Notes: generated by a model not told the origin, from the sequence alone. A stretch of DNA of 64,000 bases from Yamagishiella unicocca (GCA_003116995.1 BDSL01000191.1:20730-84729), one strand, 5' to 3'. Positions 22,116 to 32,652 are shown, numbered from the stretch's first letter. Made by a program: numbers and translations.

Positions 22116-23845
22116 TCGTTATCTCATGCTGCGCAACCGGTGCCTATTTGGCAACAAAAGCTAGCTTCGAGGGCCCATCCCGTTTCGTTGAGATAATGTA
22201 ATGGAGCATTCTTTAATGATGCTTACTGGCAATTCATATTGTATGAGGCAGCCCGGCATGTACCTCATCCTTTCCTCCCAGCTTTCAGCCAAAGCGTTTT
22301 CCTGATGATGCCGACACATGCAGTCGCATCTCCCCGCCCGCTGACAAACTCCTAAAAGCACGAGCGAAACTTCTTGATCCGATCCGCAACATGCGTCAGC
22401 TGGCACATCGCGGATGCCTCTTGGGAACACCTGAACCATTTCCCGCCATTTCCCAACCCTTCACCGCACCCCACTCCCTTTCCCTCCCCATCCCTAGCCA
22501 CGCGACGCGAATCAGTTTTCGGATCACCGTCCTACTTACCCGCGTCGGCAAGCTTAGCTGCACCCTTTCCACCATTTCCCCCGCACTTCACGTCACCGCA
22601 CCGCCATGCCTCTCCTCTCGCTCTTTCCCCGCTGTCACCCTTGAACTGCGACTCCTGGCTAGACCTTGCAGTATTGCCCGCCTGAAAGTCTGTCATAAAA
22701 AAACAGTATCGTGGTCCAGATCATGTCCCCGGATACGATCAGACATACACCTGCTGCCCTCGCCTGCCCAACGCCCAACATTCTTAGTGAAGGCACCCAC
22801 CGGCAGAGCCGTAGCGAATCGATTTCGACTAATATCTTTTTCTGTGAAGATGTTAATAGGAGGCGGGTTAAACGAGCTACGAGTCGTATAGTTAGCGCAC
22901 TAATCTTCCCTCAATCTAGAAACCCAGCAGGCCCTGATCGCTATCGCTCTCGAAGCGGGTCAGACTACTTATTGTTCTGCCAGTTCCACGCGCCTCCTAG
23001 GGCCAAAGGACTGGGCCGCGACCTGCAAGGACTCCAAACCGCCAATTCGGCGTGTCGTACGCAGCAGCTATACGGAAGCCGTCTAGGGCGAAGTCAGCTA
23101 GCTCTGCGGCTCGTTGCAGTACACGCTCGCTGCTGCTGCGTGCTGCTGCTGCTGCGAGTGTGCCTTCACGTACGTACGTGCTCGAGGGTAACGCACCGCT
23201 GCCCCATCCGCCCCTCGTCCCCCGAGTGGGTGCGCAGAGGCTCAAGGATGCAACCGGCCACTGCCGGGAGGGCGAGTGAGCCACGTTATGTGTAAGCATG
23301 CATGAAAAGGCGTAACCGCGGATGACAGGAAGGCGTAAGATAGAACCCCAGCTTACATTATGAGTCAGACACGTTAGGCGTCCAAACTGTCTGCCGGGAG
23401 GTAGGGTGAGAGGACGCCCCCGCCGGCTAGCCGGTGCGTGTATGCCCTACCTCGCTCCATCACCATTGCCATATATATGGTGCTTTGCGTGCCTGCAAGC
23501 TCTCCGCTTCTTCATGCGGACATCACAGTGCTATTACAATACTATTTGCTTATTTTTACCACGCACGCACATGTATGTCGCCGATAGTCGTACGCAAGTG
23601 CAAGAGCTCCGAGAGCACCTTACTTATTATCGCAGCACCTTACCGGTCGAAAAGATCCTTTCTAAACCACGCGAAAATATCTTCCTCTAGCACTGCTCGC
23701 GCAAGTATCGAGGAGGTGCCTGTTCGGATGCATCGGATCCGCCAAAACGCCCTTGAATACGCCTGCTGCACGCACGACCTGTGCTTCTAACCGACCCATG
23801 CACCTCCGTAGAAAACGTGTTAAGCCACGTCGTCATAAATATCGA
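22116..23845. other. Region upstream of the CPSF160-like gene; one coding-like minus ORF
   Basis: Mostly without coding signal. The exception is minus 23299-22997 (100 aa), whose end (RVLQRAAELADFALDGFRIA, then YDTPNWRFGVLAG) has protein-like composition. It could be an upstream exon of the CPSF160-like gene, but no family match supports this. TTACA at 23534-23538 (minus-strand TGTAA) could be the poly(A) signal of the EGF-like gene. Confidence 0.3.
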
Positions 23846-24940
23846 TCATTCAAAGCGTTTAGGAATAACAGTCGGCGGGCCCTCATCATTGTCCGGCGGA
23901 GGGGAAGCGATATCCTCGTCGTCTGGCGGCGGAGCCTCAGGCGGGGGAGGGGGAGGCGGGGGAGATGGTGAAGGGGGAGGCGGGGGAGATGGTGAAGGGG
24001 GAGGCGGCGGGCTTGGAGGCGATGGCGGTGGCGGCGGCGGCGGGGGAGCCTTTGAAGACACTGCACATGGACATGTGAGACACACAGCACGTAAGGAGGC
24101 TGTCGGCCAATAGATGGAGATTGCTTAGTTGGCAGCAGACGGACAAACTGATGACCATACATGCCACATAACATGCAGACAGCAGCTCGCTAGCTAGGCA
24201 GCATCCAGGGGGGTGCATGAATAATAATGAGGAGCGAGTGATGCATGAGATAGCTATACATTAGCTACATACCCACCAGTGTGAAAGCTGCTGAATCAAA
24301 GCACCGCGGCAGTCCGTTCTGAACGCCTCTATGTATATACTGCGTGTGCGTCAGCTAGTTATTACATTCACTCTGTCTGGCCCTCTGCCCGCTCGCCGTG
24401 TGTACTAACTTACGCTCGCCCTGTGTACTAGTCGAGTAACTTACGCTCGCACGTGCCGCTGGCGGCCATGGCGTATCCTTTTTGTCCGCAGACGCAGCTG
24501 TAGCCGTTCTTGCCCGAGTTTGCCAGGCAGATGGTCCCAGGGGTAGTGCACGGATTGGTCGAGCAGGCGTTGGGCCCAGAGCGGTCTGCAAGCAAGGAAG
24601 CACGCAAAGCAATGTGTTGAATGGACGGTACGCAGGCCTACCTAGGTGCATGCATCTGCATCACTCCATCTTGCACCTAGCCTACTGCATGCTGTGATGC
24701 GATGCGCAAGCAAGAGCAATGCACCTGCGTACGCAGACAGCAGTAGTCCGCGTACCAGCGCTCTTGCGCCACGGCAAGATACACCAATGCGTGCGGTACA
24801 AGATGTACCAATGCGTGCGGCGCTATAGTGATAAGATAATAACTACACTTACCTTTGTCATTCCCGCCGTCTCCGTAAGCAGTTCGAGCCGCAATTGCAA
24901 CCATGAGCAGCGCAAGCACCAAGGGCGCTTGCGAAGCCAT
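23846..24940 (-). CDS. Small secreted protein: signal peptide, one EGF-like module, proline/serine-rich tail
   Basis: Three exons in phase give 147 aa: 24940-24853, 24585-24445 and 24060-23846 (TGA). Residues 1-24 (MASQAPLVLALLMVAIAART and four more) form a clear signal peptide. Residues 35-75 have six cysteines in EGF order (NACSTNPC, GTICLANSGKNGYSC, VCGQKGY, SGTC). The last exon encodes SPPPPPS-type repeats, the hydroxyproline-rich pattern of algal wall and matrix glycoproteins, and ends in an acidic PPPDDEDIASPPPDNDEG and PKRFE. A matrix or cell-surface role is likely but inferred. An alternative upstream ATG adds MCRRR. The donor of exon 2 (GAGC|GTAAGTTA) is duplicated 31 bases further on (GAGCGTAAGTTA at about 24412-24423), so two splice forms are possible; only the first keeps phase here. 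Confidence 0.8.
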
Positions 24941-25665
24941 GCGGCGGCGGCACATTCTTGCGGTCACTACGGAAGTAGGCACTGCACCGCGAATGGAACA
25001 CAGCGGTGCTTTGGGCAAAGCCTGTCGCGTTAGAATGAGCGAGTTTCCGCGAGTCCGACCTGCTGCAAAAGGTAGGATGGCAGCGTATATAGACAAGGTT
25101 TAAACCCCAGCTAGCGTTAGGCGAACTGGCAATTGAGAAATAATGGAGATGTTATAGCGTCCCCAGGGCCGAGCGAATCCAGGACAAGAGGAACGGCCCA
25201 TGCAGATATGTACATTTCGCAATCAACATGCGCACGCACGGCGTACACGCACCAAGCTACCAAGCTATCGTGGCAGCAGCCAGCATGCATCGGCAATAAC
25301 ATGCAAGGCAGGTAGCTTCAAAATAACGCAACCCTACATACGTACGTAATACGCCAATACATACCCTACCTACCGGCGCGGAAGGTTTATGTTGCCCTTT
25401 GCAGCGCGCCTGCTGATGACTGCCGCGATGGAGATGAAGAATGATGACAACAAGTGACGCCTTATATATGGTTGGTTCCGTCCGTCACAGACGTTCTGGA
25501 TCCTGCGTGCGTGGATGGGAGCTGTCGTAAGTGACGAAATAATGCAGCGCGACCCCTCCGCATCGCCCGTCGCCGCGGCCGGTCCAACACCCCGCTCGTC
25601 CATGTACGCTACGCTGGCCTGACAGTATGAAATTAGTGTCCCGGGCGGCGGCGTCCCGCGAAAGC
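24941..25665. other. Upstream region of the EGF-like gene
   Basis: No convincing coding region. It contains GTATATAGACAAGG near 25084-25097, whose minus strand (CCTTGTCTATATAC) has a TATA-like core about 145 bases upstream of the ATG at 24940. Its use is not proven. Confidence 0.35.
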
Positions 25666-25782
25666 TCACTGTGACCAATACTGTGACCAAATACTGTGAC
25701 CAATACTGTGACCAAGACTGTGACCAAATACTGTGACCAACTGAATACTGTGACCAAAACTGTGACCGAAACTGTGACTGCA
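25666..25782. repeat. ACTGTGACCAA tandem repeat
   Basis: Nine imperfect units of 11-15 bp sharing CTGTGACC(A/G)A. The first occurs at about 25669 and the last at 25773. Confidence 0.9.
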
Positions 25783-25918
25783 ATGTACATGTCCAAACTA
25801 TGTGGCGTCTACAGACACCGATTGCCCGTAAACCGGTGTTTCCATAAGCTTTGGGGCTTGCCCCAAACTTTATGGAACATCCATCCGATGTACGGCGGAT
25901 GACATCATAGCGGGCCTA

Positions 25919-26205
25919 AGCGTAACAGCAGTAGGATAACACTTGCATTCTCGACTTCACAGGGGTATTATATATCACCCACAGTTATTTTACAGATGTC
26001 GGACTGAAATTTATCACGCGCAGTTCACTTGCCAGTGTCACAAGCGTAACAGTCAGCGTCATAAGCGTAACAGTTCACCTGCCAGCGTCACGAGCGTAAC
26101 AGCAGGATAACAGTTGCATTCTCGACTTCACAGGGGTATTATCACCCACAGTTATTTTACAGATGTCGGAATGAAGTTTATAACGTAATGCGCAGTTCAC
26201 TTGCC
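25919..26205. repeat. Tandem duplication of about 175 bp with (A)AGCGTAACAG motifs
   Basis: Sequence from GCGTAACAGCAG..GGATAACA..TTGCATTCTCGACTTCACAG through TTTTACAGATGTCGGA occurs at 25919-26012 and again at 26093-26175. Between them AAGCGTAACAGT repeats every 24-30 bases. No ORF. Confidence 0.85.
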
Positions 26206-26214
26206 ATCCCTATG

Positions 26215-27230
26215 GCAGTCAAATCTTCGTAATAGGCTAATAAGACACTCATAAAGGGTTAACGAGCCTTCTTACGAGCCCTCGTAAAGGGTCTTGTAAG
26301 AGGTTACAAGGTGTCTCGTAAGTCGTAAACGCTTAAGACTATTATGATCCCTCTTAAGAGGGCCATTACGAAAGGTCGTAAATAGTTAACGTTTACGGAG
26401 GTCTTACGCGTCTTAACGGCCTTTTAAGACAGCTTCTTAAACGTTTACTACAGTGCGAAAATGGGTATAATAAATAGTGCCAGGATTTGTGCATAGTCGA
26501 TGCCTAGCCAATTGGTATTTATTAATACCTTTCGTATGTAGGGATACATAAGTTATAATATTGCACAGCTATACTTCAACCTGATTAACCATCAACCGGT
26601 CATGCTGTCCGCATGCGTATGCATGCGACGCTCACGCAAGGAGCGCATGAACAGGGTAAAGAATGACGATACATATCGCGATAGCCCAGCCAATTGCACC
26701 GTCTAAAGCGACTTGCACTCCCGAAGCCGATAGATGCATCCAGTGTCACAATTCGATCATGACCTCGTCATCGCGCTGAATAATCACAAATATAACGAAA
26801 TAATCTTTCTGCCTTTTCCAATGTATGCAAATGCAAGTGAAGCTTCTTACTGAGTTTTGTCGAGCCTTTGCCCTTTGCCCTATGGCAGTGAAATCCTCTT
26901 AATAGGCTAATAACGAGGGCTACGAGGGCTATTAAGAAGTTAGGGGTCGTATAGTCGTTTCTTAGGTCCGAACTCCTAACCTCATAACCATTAAGAGGGC
27001 TCATAACCGTTGTCTTAATGGTCTCTTACGACGCTATGGGGTCAGATTGTCTTATACAGGTCTATAGGCTATTAGGAGTCCTAACCTCGTAAGACATTAT
27101 AAGGCTAGTAATAGGGAAAAGAGGTATCTTAAGACACTGTGGGCTCCTAACGTCTTATCTAGGCCTAAAGCTGTTAGATAGTAGTCCTCACCTTGTAACA
27201 GGCTTATCATGATGGTATGTAAGATGCCGG
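26215..27230. other. AT-richer tract made of GTAA/TTAC/CTTAA words
   Basis: About 1 kb without ORFs. Short words such as CTCGTAAAGGG, CTTACGAG, TCTTAAG, TTAACG and TCGTAA recur densely on both strands and form many small inverted repeats (for example CTTACGAGCCCTCGTAAAG, CCTCTTAAGAGG). It is unlike the surrounding GC-rich DNA. AATAGGCTAATAA occurs at 26231 and 26901. No transposon ends or genes could be identified. Confidence 0.7.
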
Positions 27231-28098
27231 GTTGAGGGTATTCGGACTTCGTCCATTGTGGTTACATGGTTCAGTCCTTATTGGGATGCACGTAGCTCGC
27301 TCGGCCGGTGCCAGACTTCGGTCACTTTGGCCAAATCGCGCTAGAGCTAGATAAGCTTATGCGCCCCAGGGTATATGTACCCTTATATAATGGATATATA
27401 ATATTAGGGGGTCGGCCGCGAGTAGCGACGCCGCTGGGACGCGGTCGGGGCTGGCTCCAAAATGGCTGGCCGAAAGCCCGTATTTCGGCCACCCCTCCGG
27501 AGCGCTTATCTAAGGCGCGCAACCACCATTTTCTGCATGTTTATTACAATTGACATTCTCTTAGTCGCTGCGGCAAGTCTGCGCCGCTCCTCGCCAGCGG
27601 AAATGTACCGAGAGCGGACATCATGTCGCGCAGTGGCCGTCAATGCGCAACCTTCCACCCTCAAGCCCGTGCCCCGTTCATCTATATACAAAGCATTTCT
27701 TCGAAGTTGCGGGCCCACCCGAGGGACTGGCAGGGTCCAAGGCCGCTGCATGTCACGCACTAGCCACTAGGCGTCCTGCCACCGCGACCCCGCTTTCGGC
27801 GCCCCACGTGTGCATTCTAGGCTTCACTAGGTGTATTCAGAGCAGTCTGACATGAGATCGGCTTCGCGGGTGTGATGTAGTGGGCGTCAGGTAGGGCCAG
27901 TGGCCGGAAATGGCTATGGCGCTAAATTGGGACTTGGACCTTGGACGCACCGCTATCGCCGCTGACCAGGCACAGCACCTCGAGTATGTCATATATAGTG
28001 CCATATGGTGTATCGCTGGCTGAAGGTGCCAGAAGGTGCCAATCGGCCGGGTGGCCGAAATAGGGGTACGACGGGGATTGGGCACGGATCATGGTAGA
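27231..28098. other. Non-coding; short inverted repeats
   Basis: No coding signal. GTATTTCGGCCACCCCT (27480) and its near reverse complement GGGTGGCCGAAATAGGGG (28049) face each other about 570 bases apart, and AAAATGGCTGG / CAACCACCATTTT bracket 27461-27533. These may be the edges of a small DNA element, but no target-site duplication was found. Confidence 0.3.
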
Positions 28099-28284
28099 GG
28101 CACGCTGGGGGCAAGTTGCCCGTGACGTACTTGGACGATGTGTGAGATAACATCGTAATTTTACTTTCTCAACCCTTTGTTTCTTCCTTTTCTAAAAAGA
28201 CCCAAATAGAGCTTGCAACGAGCTAAGAATCCTAATGCAAAGAGCGCCGCATTTCATGACAGGTTGCGAAGTAGCGGCGGGAAG
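28099..28284 (+). repeat. Partial third copy of the foldback arm sequence
   Basis: GGCACGCTGGGGGCAAGTTG through GCGAAGTAGCGGCGGGAAG is about 95% identical to 30971-31156 (loop plus right arm of the foldback) and then diverges. A TGTAA lies a few bases further on, at 28303-28307. Confidence 0.85.
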
Positions 28285-28443
28285 GCTGGTTCCTTGGATG
28301 TTGTTGTAACTATTTATTGAAGTAAAATTCATAAAAATTCCGGAGGTGACTGGTTATGAAAGTAGTAAAGCGTGCTTGTCTGGCGTCCGTGACGTACCGT
28401 GTGCAAGTATAGTAGCCGACTGAATGCTAGCGCGAAAGCCTTC

Positions 28444-28656
28444 TTAGACCCGGCCAACAGCCACGTGGTTAAGTACCTCCGCCCAACGGTGGATTTCTGC
28501 TTCTGAAGCCCCACACGCGTCGGCCGTGTGGTGGAGCAGGCTGCAAAATCCTCTGAGGGCGGCCATGTCCTGAAACCGTCGGCGGCCAAAGCCACAGTTC
28601 AGTACAGTTGTCATGCTCCAGCCAACCGTGGTGCAGCTGTCGTTGTTTCCAGGCAT
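28444..28656 (-). CDS. Hypothetical ORF, possible 3' exon
   Basis: A 70-aa ORF whose composition looks coding (TTVLNCGFGRRRFQDMAALR, then TADACGASEAEIHRWAEVLN). I recognise no family. A Gly/Ser/Ala-rich minus ORF (28967-28611) in another frame lies just upstream and could be a preceding exon, with a duplicated TEAFTTEA peptide. No splice pair joining them was certain. Confidence 0.3.
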   Translation of the reverse strand: MPGNNDSCTTVGWSMTTVLNCGFGRRRFQDMAALRGFCSLLHHTADACGASEAEIHRWAEVLNHVAVGRV

Positions 28657-29059
28657 TCACAGTGTCTGTTCACGCAGCAGCAGTAGTGCTCTATCTCGTT
28701 CAGCGGCCCGTGACCGAGCGAGACCACATTGGCCACAGGCGCGGCCTCTGTCGTGAATGCCTCTGTCGTGAATGCCGTCATCGCTTTGCCGCTGCCGCTG
28801 CCGCCACCGCCGCCACCGCCAAGATCGCCGGCATCTCCCTGAACCTCAACACTGTTGCGATCTGCACCTCTGCTGCTGCCGCCGCCGCCACGGTTCGCGG
28901 ATTTCCTTTGTGCACCCCGACTGTTGCTGCCATGGCTATTGAAGTCACTGGAGGCGCCGGCACCCAAGCCCCCGCGCCCACTTCCATTAACGGTGCTATC
29001 GCTGACCGCGATGCGGCTGGTGAGCCAACAGCTGCTGCTGGTGATGAGCAGTAGAAGTC

Positions 29060-29554
29060 AACTCGTGGGTGTGGCCGCAGGGAGAGGAGGTCGCGTCACG
29101 GCGACGGGAGGGGGCGCCAGGGTGGCCGTTCATCACGGTGGACGGTCATTACCGTCAAATGGTCCTTGCCGCAACAAGTAGAGGCCCCTTGTCGAGCAGA
29201 AGATGGAAAAGTTGGTGAATCTGACACGGGGAAATGCCTCTCGACAAAACAGCAGCAGTGGCGGTGGGGGGAGAAGCAGTAGCAGACAGGGGGACAAAAG
29301 CATCCCCATCCACTGCAGCGGTAATGGCACAACAGGGCGCCTCAGTGGCGGATGGCTGCTTGTGCCTCGAGTCGACACCAGAATCCCGCTCCCATCTGAA
29401 CAGCGGCGTGCAGGTGATCGCCCTACACATCCACTGCTGTCCATCCCGGTGACGGCCGCCAAGGGGCGAGATCATGGGGGGCCCCTTTGGTGAAGCTAAA
29501 ATGAAAGGAGAAAAACAACGGTAAACAGCCCTGTAGCCGATGTGAAAACAATAT
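29060..29554. other. Between hypothetical ORF and tandem repeat
   Basis: GC-rich ORFs on both strands with low-complexity translations. No family, signal or repeat could be supported. Confidence 0.3.
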
Positions 29555-30043
29555 GAAAACGGCGGTGTGCGCGTTTTTGCGAAATTCGTTGGGATGGCTG
29601 GGGGGATACGTGCTCGCGCATTTCGAGGGTACCTGTCCGACGGCCCTCCAACCCGAGCCCAGAGGCCCATCTGACCATAGGGGTCCGGTCATCTGACCAT
29701 AGGGGTCCGGTCATCTGATTTAATTTAAGGACACTGACATGGTATTTTCAGCCTTCTGAGAACGGCGGTGTGCGCGTTTTTGCTTGATTCCTTGGGGTTC
29801 GGGAGGTACGGGCTCGCGCATTTCGAGGGTACCTGTCCGACGGCCCTCCAACCCGGGCCCAGAGGCCCATCCGACCAGAGGGGTCCGGCCGGCTGGTTTG
29901 AGTTGAGGACACGTTCATCATAATAGCAACCTTTTGAGAATGGTGGTGTGCACGTCTTTGCGAAATTCGTTGGGGTTGGGGAGATATGGGCTCGCGCATT
30001 TCGAGGGTGCCTGTCCGACTGCCCTCCAACAAGGGTCCAGAGG
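29555..30043. repeat. Tandem repeat, three units of about 200, 178 and 108 bp
   Basis: Units start with GA(A/G)AA(C/T)GG(C/T)GGTGTGC at 29555, 29758 and 29936. Each holds GCTCGCGCATTTCGAGGGT and CCTGTCCGAC(G/T)GCCCTCCAAC. The first unit has an inner duplication of ATCTGACCATAGGGGTCCGG. On the minus strand the units encode recurring peptides such as GPLGSGWRAVGQVPSKC and GRRTGTLEMRE, seen in all units in different frames. Confidence 0.9.
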
Positions 30044-30568
30044 CCTCAGAGATGGTCGAGGAATTCGAGGAGGCTTCTGGGGCATTCGACTTCAAAACCT
30101 CATCACCTGATGTGCAGGTGGGGGTGCGGAAGGGGGTGCAAGAGGAGAAGCGGCCCTGCATGTGCGTTAACATTCCCCCGTTCCTCCTAAAGCCATTTAC
30201 GATGTACGTGCAGCCGCGATGTCTCCCGTCATGCATGCTGTGTGCGGTTTATGTCGAAACAATGTGGTTTCTGCTCAGGGTTGTCGTTGGGCTGAGTGTC
30301 GTCTTGGCCTGGTTAAGGAACACAGCCGAATCAGACCGCCGTTTGGTAACTCTGCAACGTGTTTCGGGTCCAGCACTAATTTCCATTCCGGATACACCGT
30401 AACATGGTCGTCTACATTCCAAGAAATCGCAGCATCACTACTCTTGATGCTCAGTGTGGAACTTTGGCGGTTCCGCGTGTCCGCGTGTCCGCGTACGTGT
30501 GCTCCAAGGGTCACGGAGAACGGGGATAGGAGCTGTAACATTTTCTTTCGACAATAACTTACAGGGTG
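30044..30568. other. Between tandem repeat and foldback
   Basis: No coding call. The minus-strand ORF 30236-29748 mostly covers the tandem repeat. Near 30475 the tract CGCGTGTCCGCGTGTCCGCG is a short tandem repeat. Confidence 0.3.
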
Positions 30569-30890
30569 CAGATTCACGTCATCTATTCATTACACGCTGC
30601 GAACCTGGCGTACGCAATTAGTCGGGCGCAATAATGCACGAACGATGCAAGCATGACCTCGCGGCTGGTGCGTTTCGTAACCTTTCAAAACATGTTCGGC
30701 AATAAAAAATGCATCTTTTAATCACATATTTCAGGACTCTTAGCAGTGCCTTCATGCCGCTTCCCGCCGCTACTTCGCAACCTGTCGTGAAATGCGGCGC
30801 TCTTTGCACTAGGATTCTTAGCTCGTTGCAAGCTCTATTTGGGTCTTTTTAGAAAAGAAAGAAACAAAGGGCTGAGAAAGTAAAATTACG
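30569..30890 (+). repeat. Foldback element, left arm (322 bp)
   Basis: Reverse complement of 31026-31347 with few mismatches; both arms are 322 bp. A 63-codon ORF appears identically on the minus strand here (30809-30618) and on the plus strand of the other arm (31107-31298), which is a consequence of the symmetry. Confidence 0.95.
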
Positions 30891-30897
30891 TTTAAAA

Positions 30898-30924
30898 CCC
30901 TAAAAACCCTAAAAAACCCTAAAA
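30898..30924 (-). repeat. Interstitial telomere-like repeats (CCCTAAAA type)
   Basis: Three units CCCTAAAAA, CCCTAAAAAA and CCCTAAAA; the Chlamydomonas telomere repeat is TTTTAGGG. They sit in the 135-bp loop of the foldback, next to an inner 14-bp inverted repeat (30933-30946 GTCACGGGCAACTT and 30985-30998 AAGTTGCCCGTGAC). Confidence 0.8.
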
Positions 30925-31025
30925 TTAAGTTAGTCACGGGCAACTTAATCCGTGGATCATCCGTGGATCAGGCACGCTGGGGGCAAGTTGCCCGTGACGT
31001 ACTTGGACGATGTGTGAGATAATTT

Positions 31026-31347
31026 CGTAATTTTACTTTCTCAACCCTTTGTTTCTTTCTTTTCTAAAAAGACCCAAATAGAGCTTGCAATGAGCTAAGA
31101 ATCCTAGTGCAAAGAGCGCCGCATTTCACGACAGGTTGCGAAGTAGCGGCGGGAAGCGGCATGAAGGCACTGCTAAGAGTCCTGAAATATGTGATTAAAA
31201 GATGCATTTTCTATTGCCGAACATGTTTTGAAAGGTTACGAAACGCACCAGCCGCGAGGTCATGCTTGCATCGTTCGTGCATTATTGCGCCCGACTAATT
31301 GCGTACGCCAGGTTCGCAGCGTGTAATGAATAGATGACGTGAATCTG
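31026..31347 (-). repeat. Foldback element, right arm (322 bp)
   Basis: Reverse complement of 30569-30890. Outer ends are CAGATTCACGTCATC and GATGACGTGAATCTG. No clear target-site duplication flanks the pair. Confidence 0.95.
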
Positions 31348-31354
31348 GAGGCAC

Positions 31355-31900
31355 GTAGATCCTACCTCCTCCTCTGTGCCCCTGGCGTCCCTCTTCCGCA
31401 GGATGGCCACCTGCAAAGCAAGGAGTCGCGCATCTAGTGGATATAAAGCGGGTTGATAAGGCGACGAGTGAGATTGTATTGTTTAGTGCCCTTTCCCCTT
31501 ACCTCACGGGTTTGCAAGCGCACGCACCACTGCGCTCCTCCCCCCTTGAGCGTGCCTACCTTGCTCCACTGCACGGGGTTCACATAGTGCAGACCGAGGC
31601 CTCGCTCGGCGTACGAGGAGCCATACATCCTTAAGCTTTGAGTTCATCACTACAAATTGTGTTATTTGAGGCCGGGGCAAGAATGAGAATGGTCGGCGAG
31701 CAGGAGGGATTTAGGGTGGCGCACGCACTTGAACTCAGCGAGAAGTAAGACGAGGTCACAAACGAGCGGTGGCACATACAGGCGTCACGTCCTCGACCGC
31801 AGTCAGGGGAAGTGGGCGGGCGAGATATTAAAGGAGGGTCTGACCTTGAAACTCTTGCGGATGTCCGCAAGGCATTCATAGGAAGAGCGTACCTACCTAC
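31355..31900 (-). pseudogene. Exon-like fragments of an unidentified gene, cut by the foldback
   Basis: Three minus-strand pieces look coding and end at splice-like signals: about 31900-31854 (YECLADIRKSFK|GT), 31629-31500 (MYGSSYAERGLGLHYVNPVQ, then WCVRLQTRE|GTAAGG) and 31411-31367 (AG|VAILRKRDARGTEEE|GTAGG). The first and second do not join in one phase, and the foldback starts eight bases after the third. I do not recognise the protein. A broken gene is the simplest reading. Confidence 0.35.
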
Positions 31901-32107
31901 CTCGACCTGCTCCCTATGGCAGGCTGGCTGGGGGTTAACCCGGGCCCCCCGTTACCCAGGTTGTCAACCGAGGGGGTAACGAGGAGACCCGGGCTGAAGG
32001 ACCTTCACATCCTCGTTGTCCCTCGTTTCCTCCGGATGGGTTACCTAGCTTTGGCGGCCCGGTTACGGCCCACGTACCAGGCTGGTGTTGGGTGCACGTA
32101 TGGGTAT

Positions 32108-32652
32108 TATTATTATTATTACATTACGCCGGCACTAGGCCTGGCATGTTGTTAAGGGGGCGGGGCGGTGAGGGCATCAGTACACCCTATACGCTCGCGC
32201 CACCAGTACCAATCCACCTCATATCGCTAAGGCCCACGCCACATTATCGCTGTGGAACACGACCAGTTAGTGCAACTCGCCGGAGGCTGGTGCTCCTGCC
32301 ACATCCCTAACTCATATTTGTATCAATTTTTGAGATTCAAGCGCTCTCCGGAAACCGGTCTTCCGCCAGCTCCATGTCCAGCATGCCGCCATGCTTGGTG
32401 TACTTGAGTGTACTTGATGGTTGAGCCACCCGGAGGACGCACACGCTCCCGTCTCTGGCCTAAGCCCCAACACTTCATACTAGAGTTAGTCCTCCCTAAC
32501 CACACCGATGGCTATTGGCTACCCGCACCATCGGGACCGGCGGCAGGATTCGAACCTGCATCTCCTGTGCCGCACCTTGTGGGAATTGAACCTGGGATCT
32601 CCCAGGCCACAAGGATTGGATTTTTCGGGCTCTCCCAATTGAGCTACACCGA
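32108..32652 (-). mobile_element. tRNA-derived SINE, full length, with 15-bp target-site duplication
   Basis: Read on the minus strand it starts TCGGTGTAGCTCAATTGGGA, containing an A box (TAGCTCAATTGG), and continues to a B box (GGTTCGAATCC, about 32547-32557) in a perfect GCAGG..CCTGC T-arm. A second T-arm-like motif (GGTTCAATTCC) precedes it. The body ends GCCGGCGTAATGTAATAATA followed by (ATA)n. The flanks repeat TGCACGTATGGGTAT exactly (32093-32107 and 32653-32667). The paralogous copy at 48225-48280 has the uninterrupted site (GGGTGCACGTATGGGTATGT), which defines the insert at 545 bp. The A-to-B box distance is longer than in a tRNA, and the acceptor stem does not pair, so this is not a functional tRNA gene. 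Confidence 0.85.

Noticed and set aside
27322..27760. Small ORFs and inverted GGCCGAAATA sequences as a DNA transposon
   Set aside because: No target-site duplication, no transposase, and the inverted matches are under 20 bases.
30618..31298. Two identical 63-codon ORFs on opposite strands as genes
   Set aside because: They are mirror images within the foldback arms, with no start context or family.
32536..32652. tRNA gene on the minus strand (TAGCTCAATTGG A box, GGTTCGAATCC B box)
   Set aside because: The acceptor stem does not pair, there are two T-arm-like motifs, and the whole lies at the head of a 545-bp insert with a target-site duplication. It is a SINE, not a tRNA gene.
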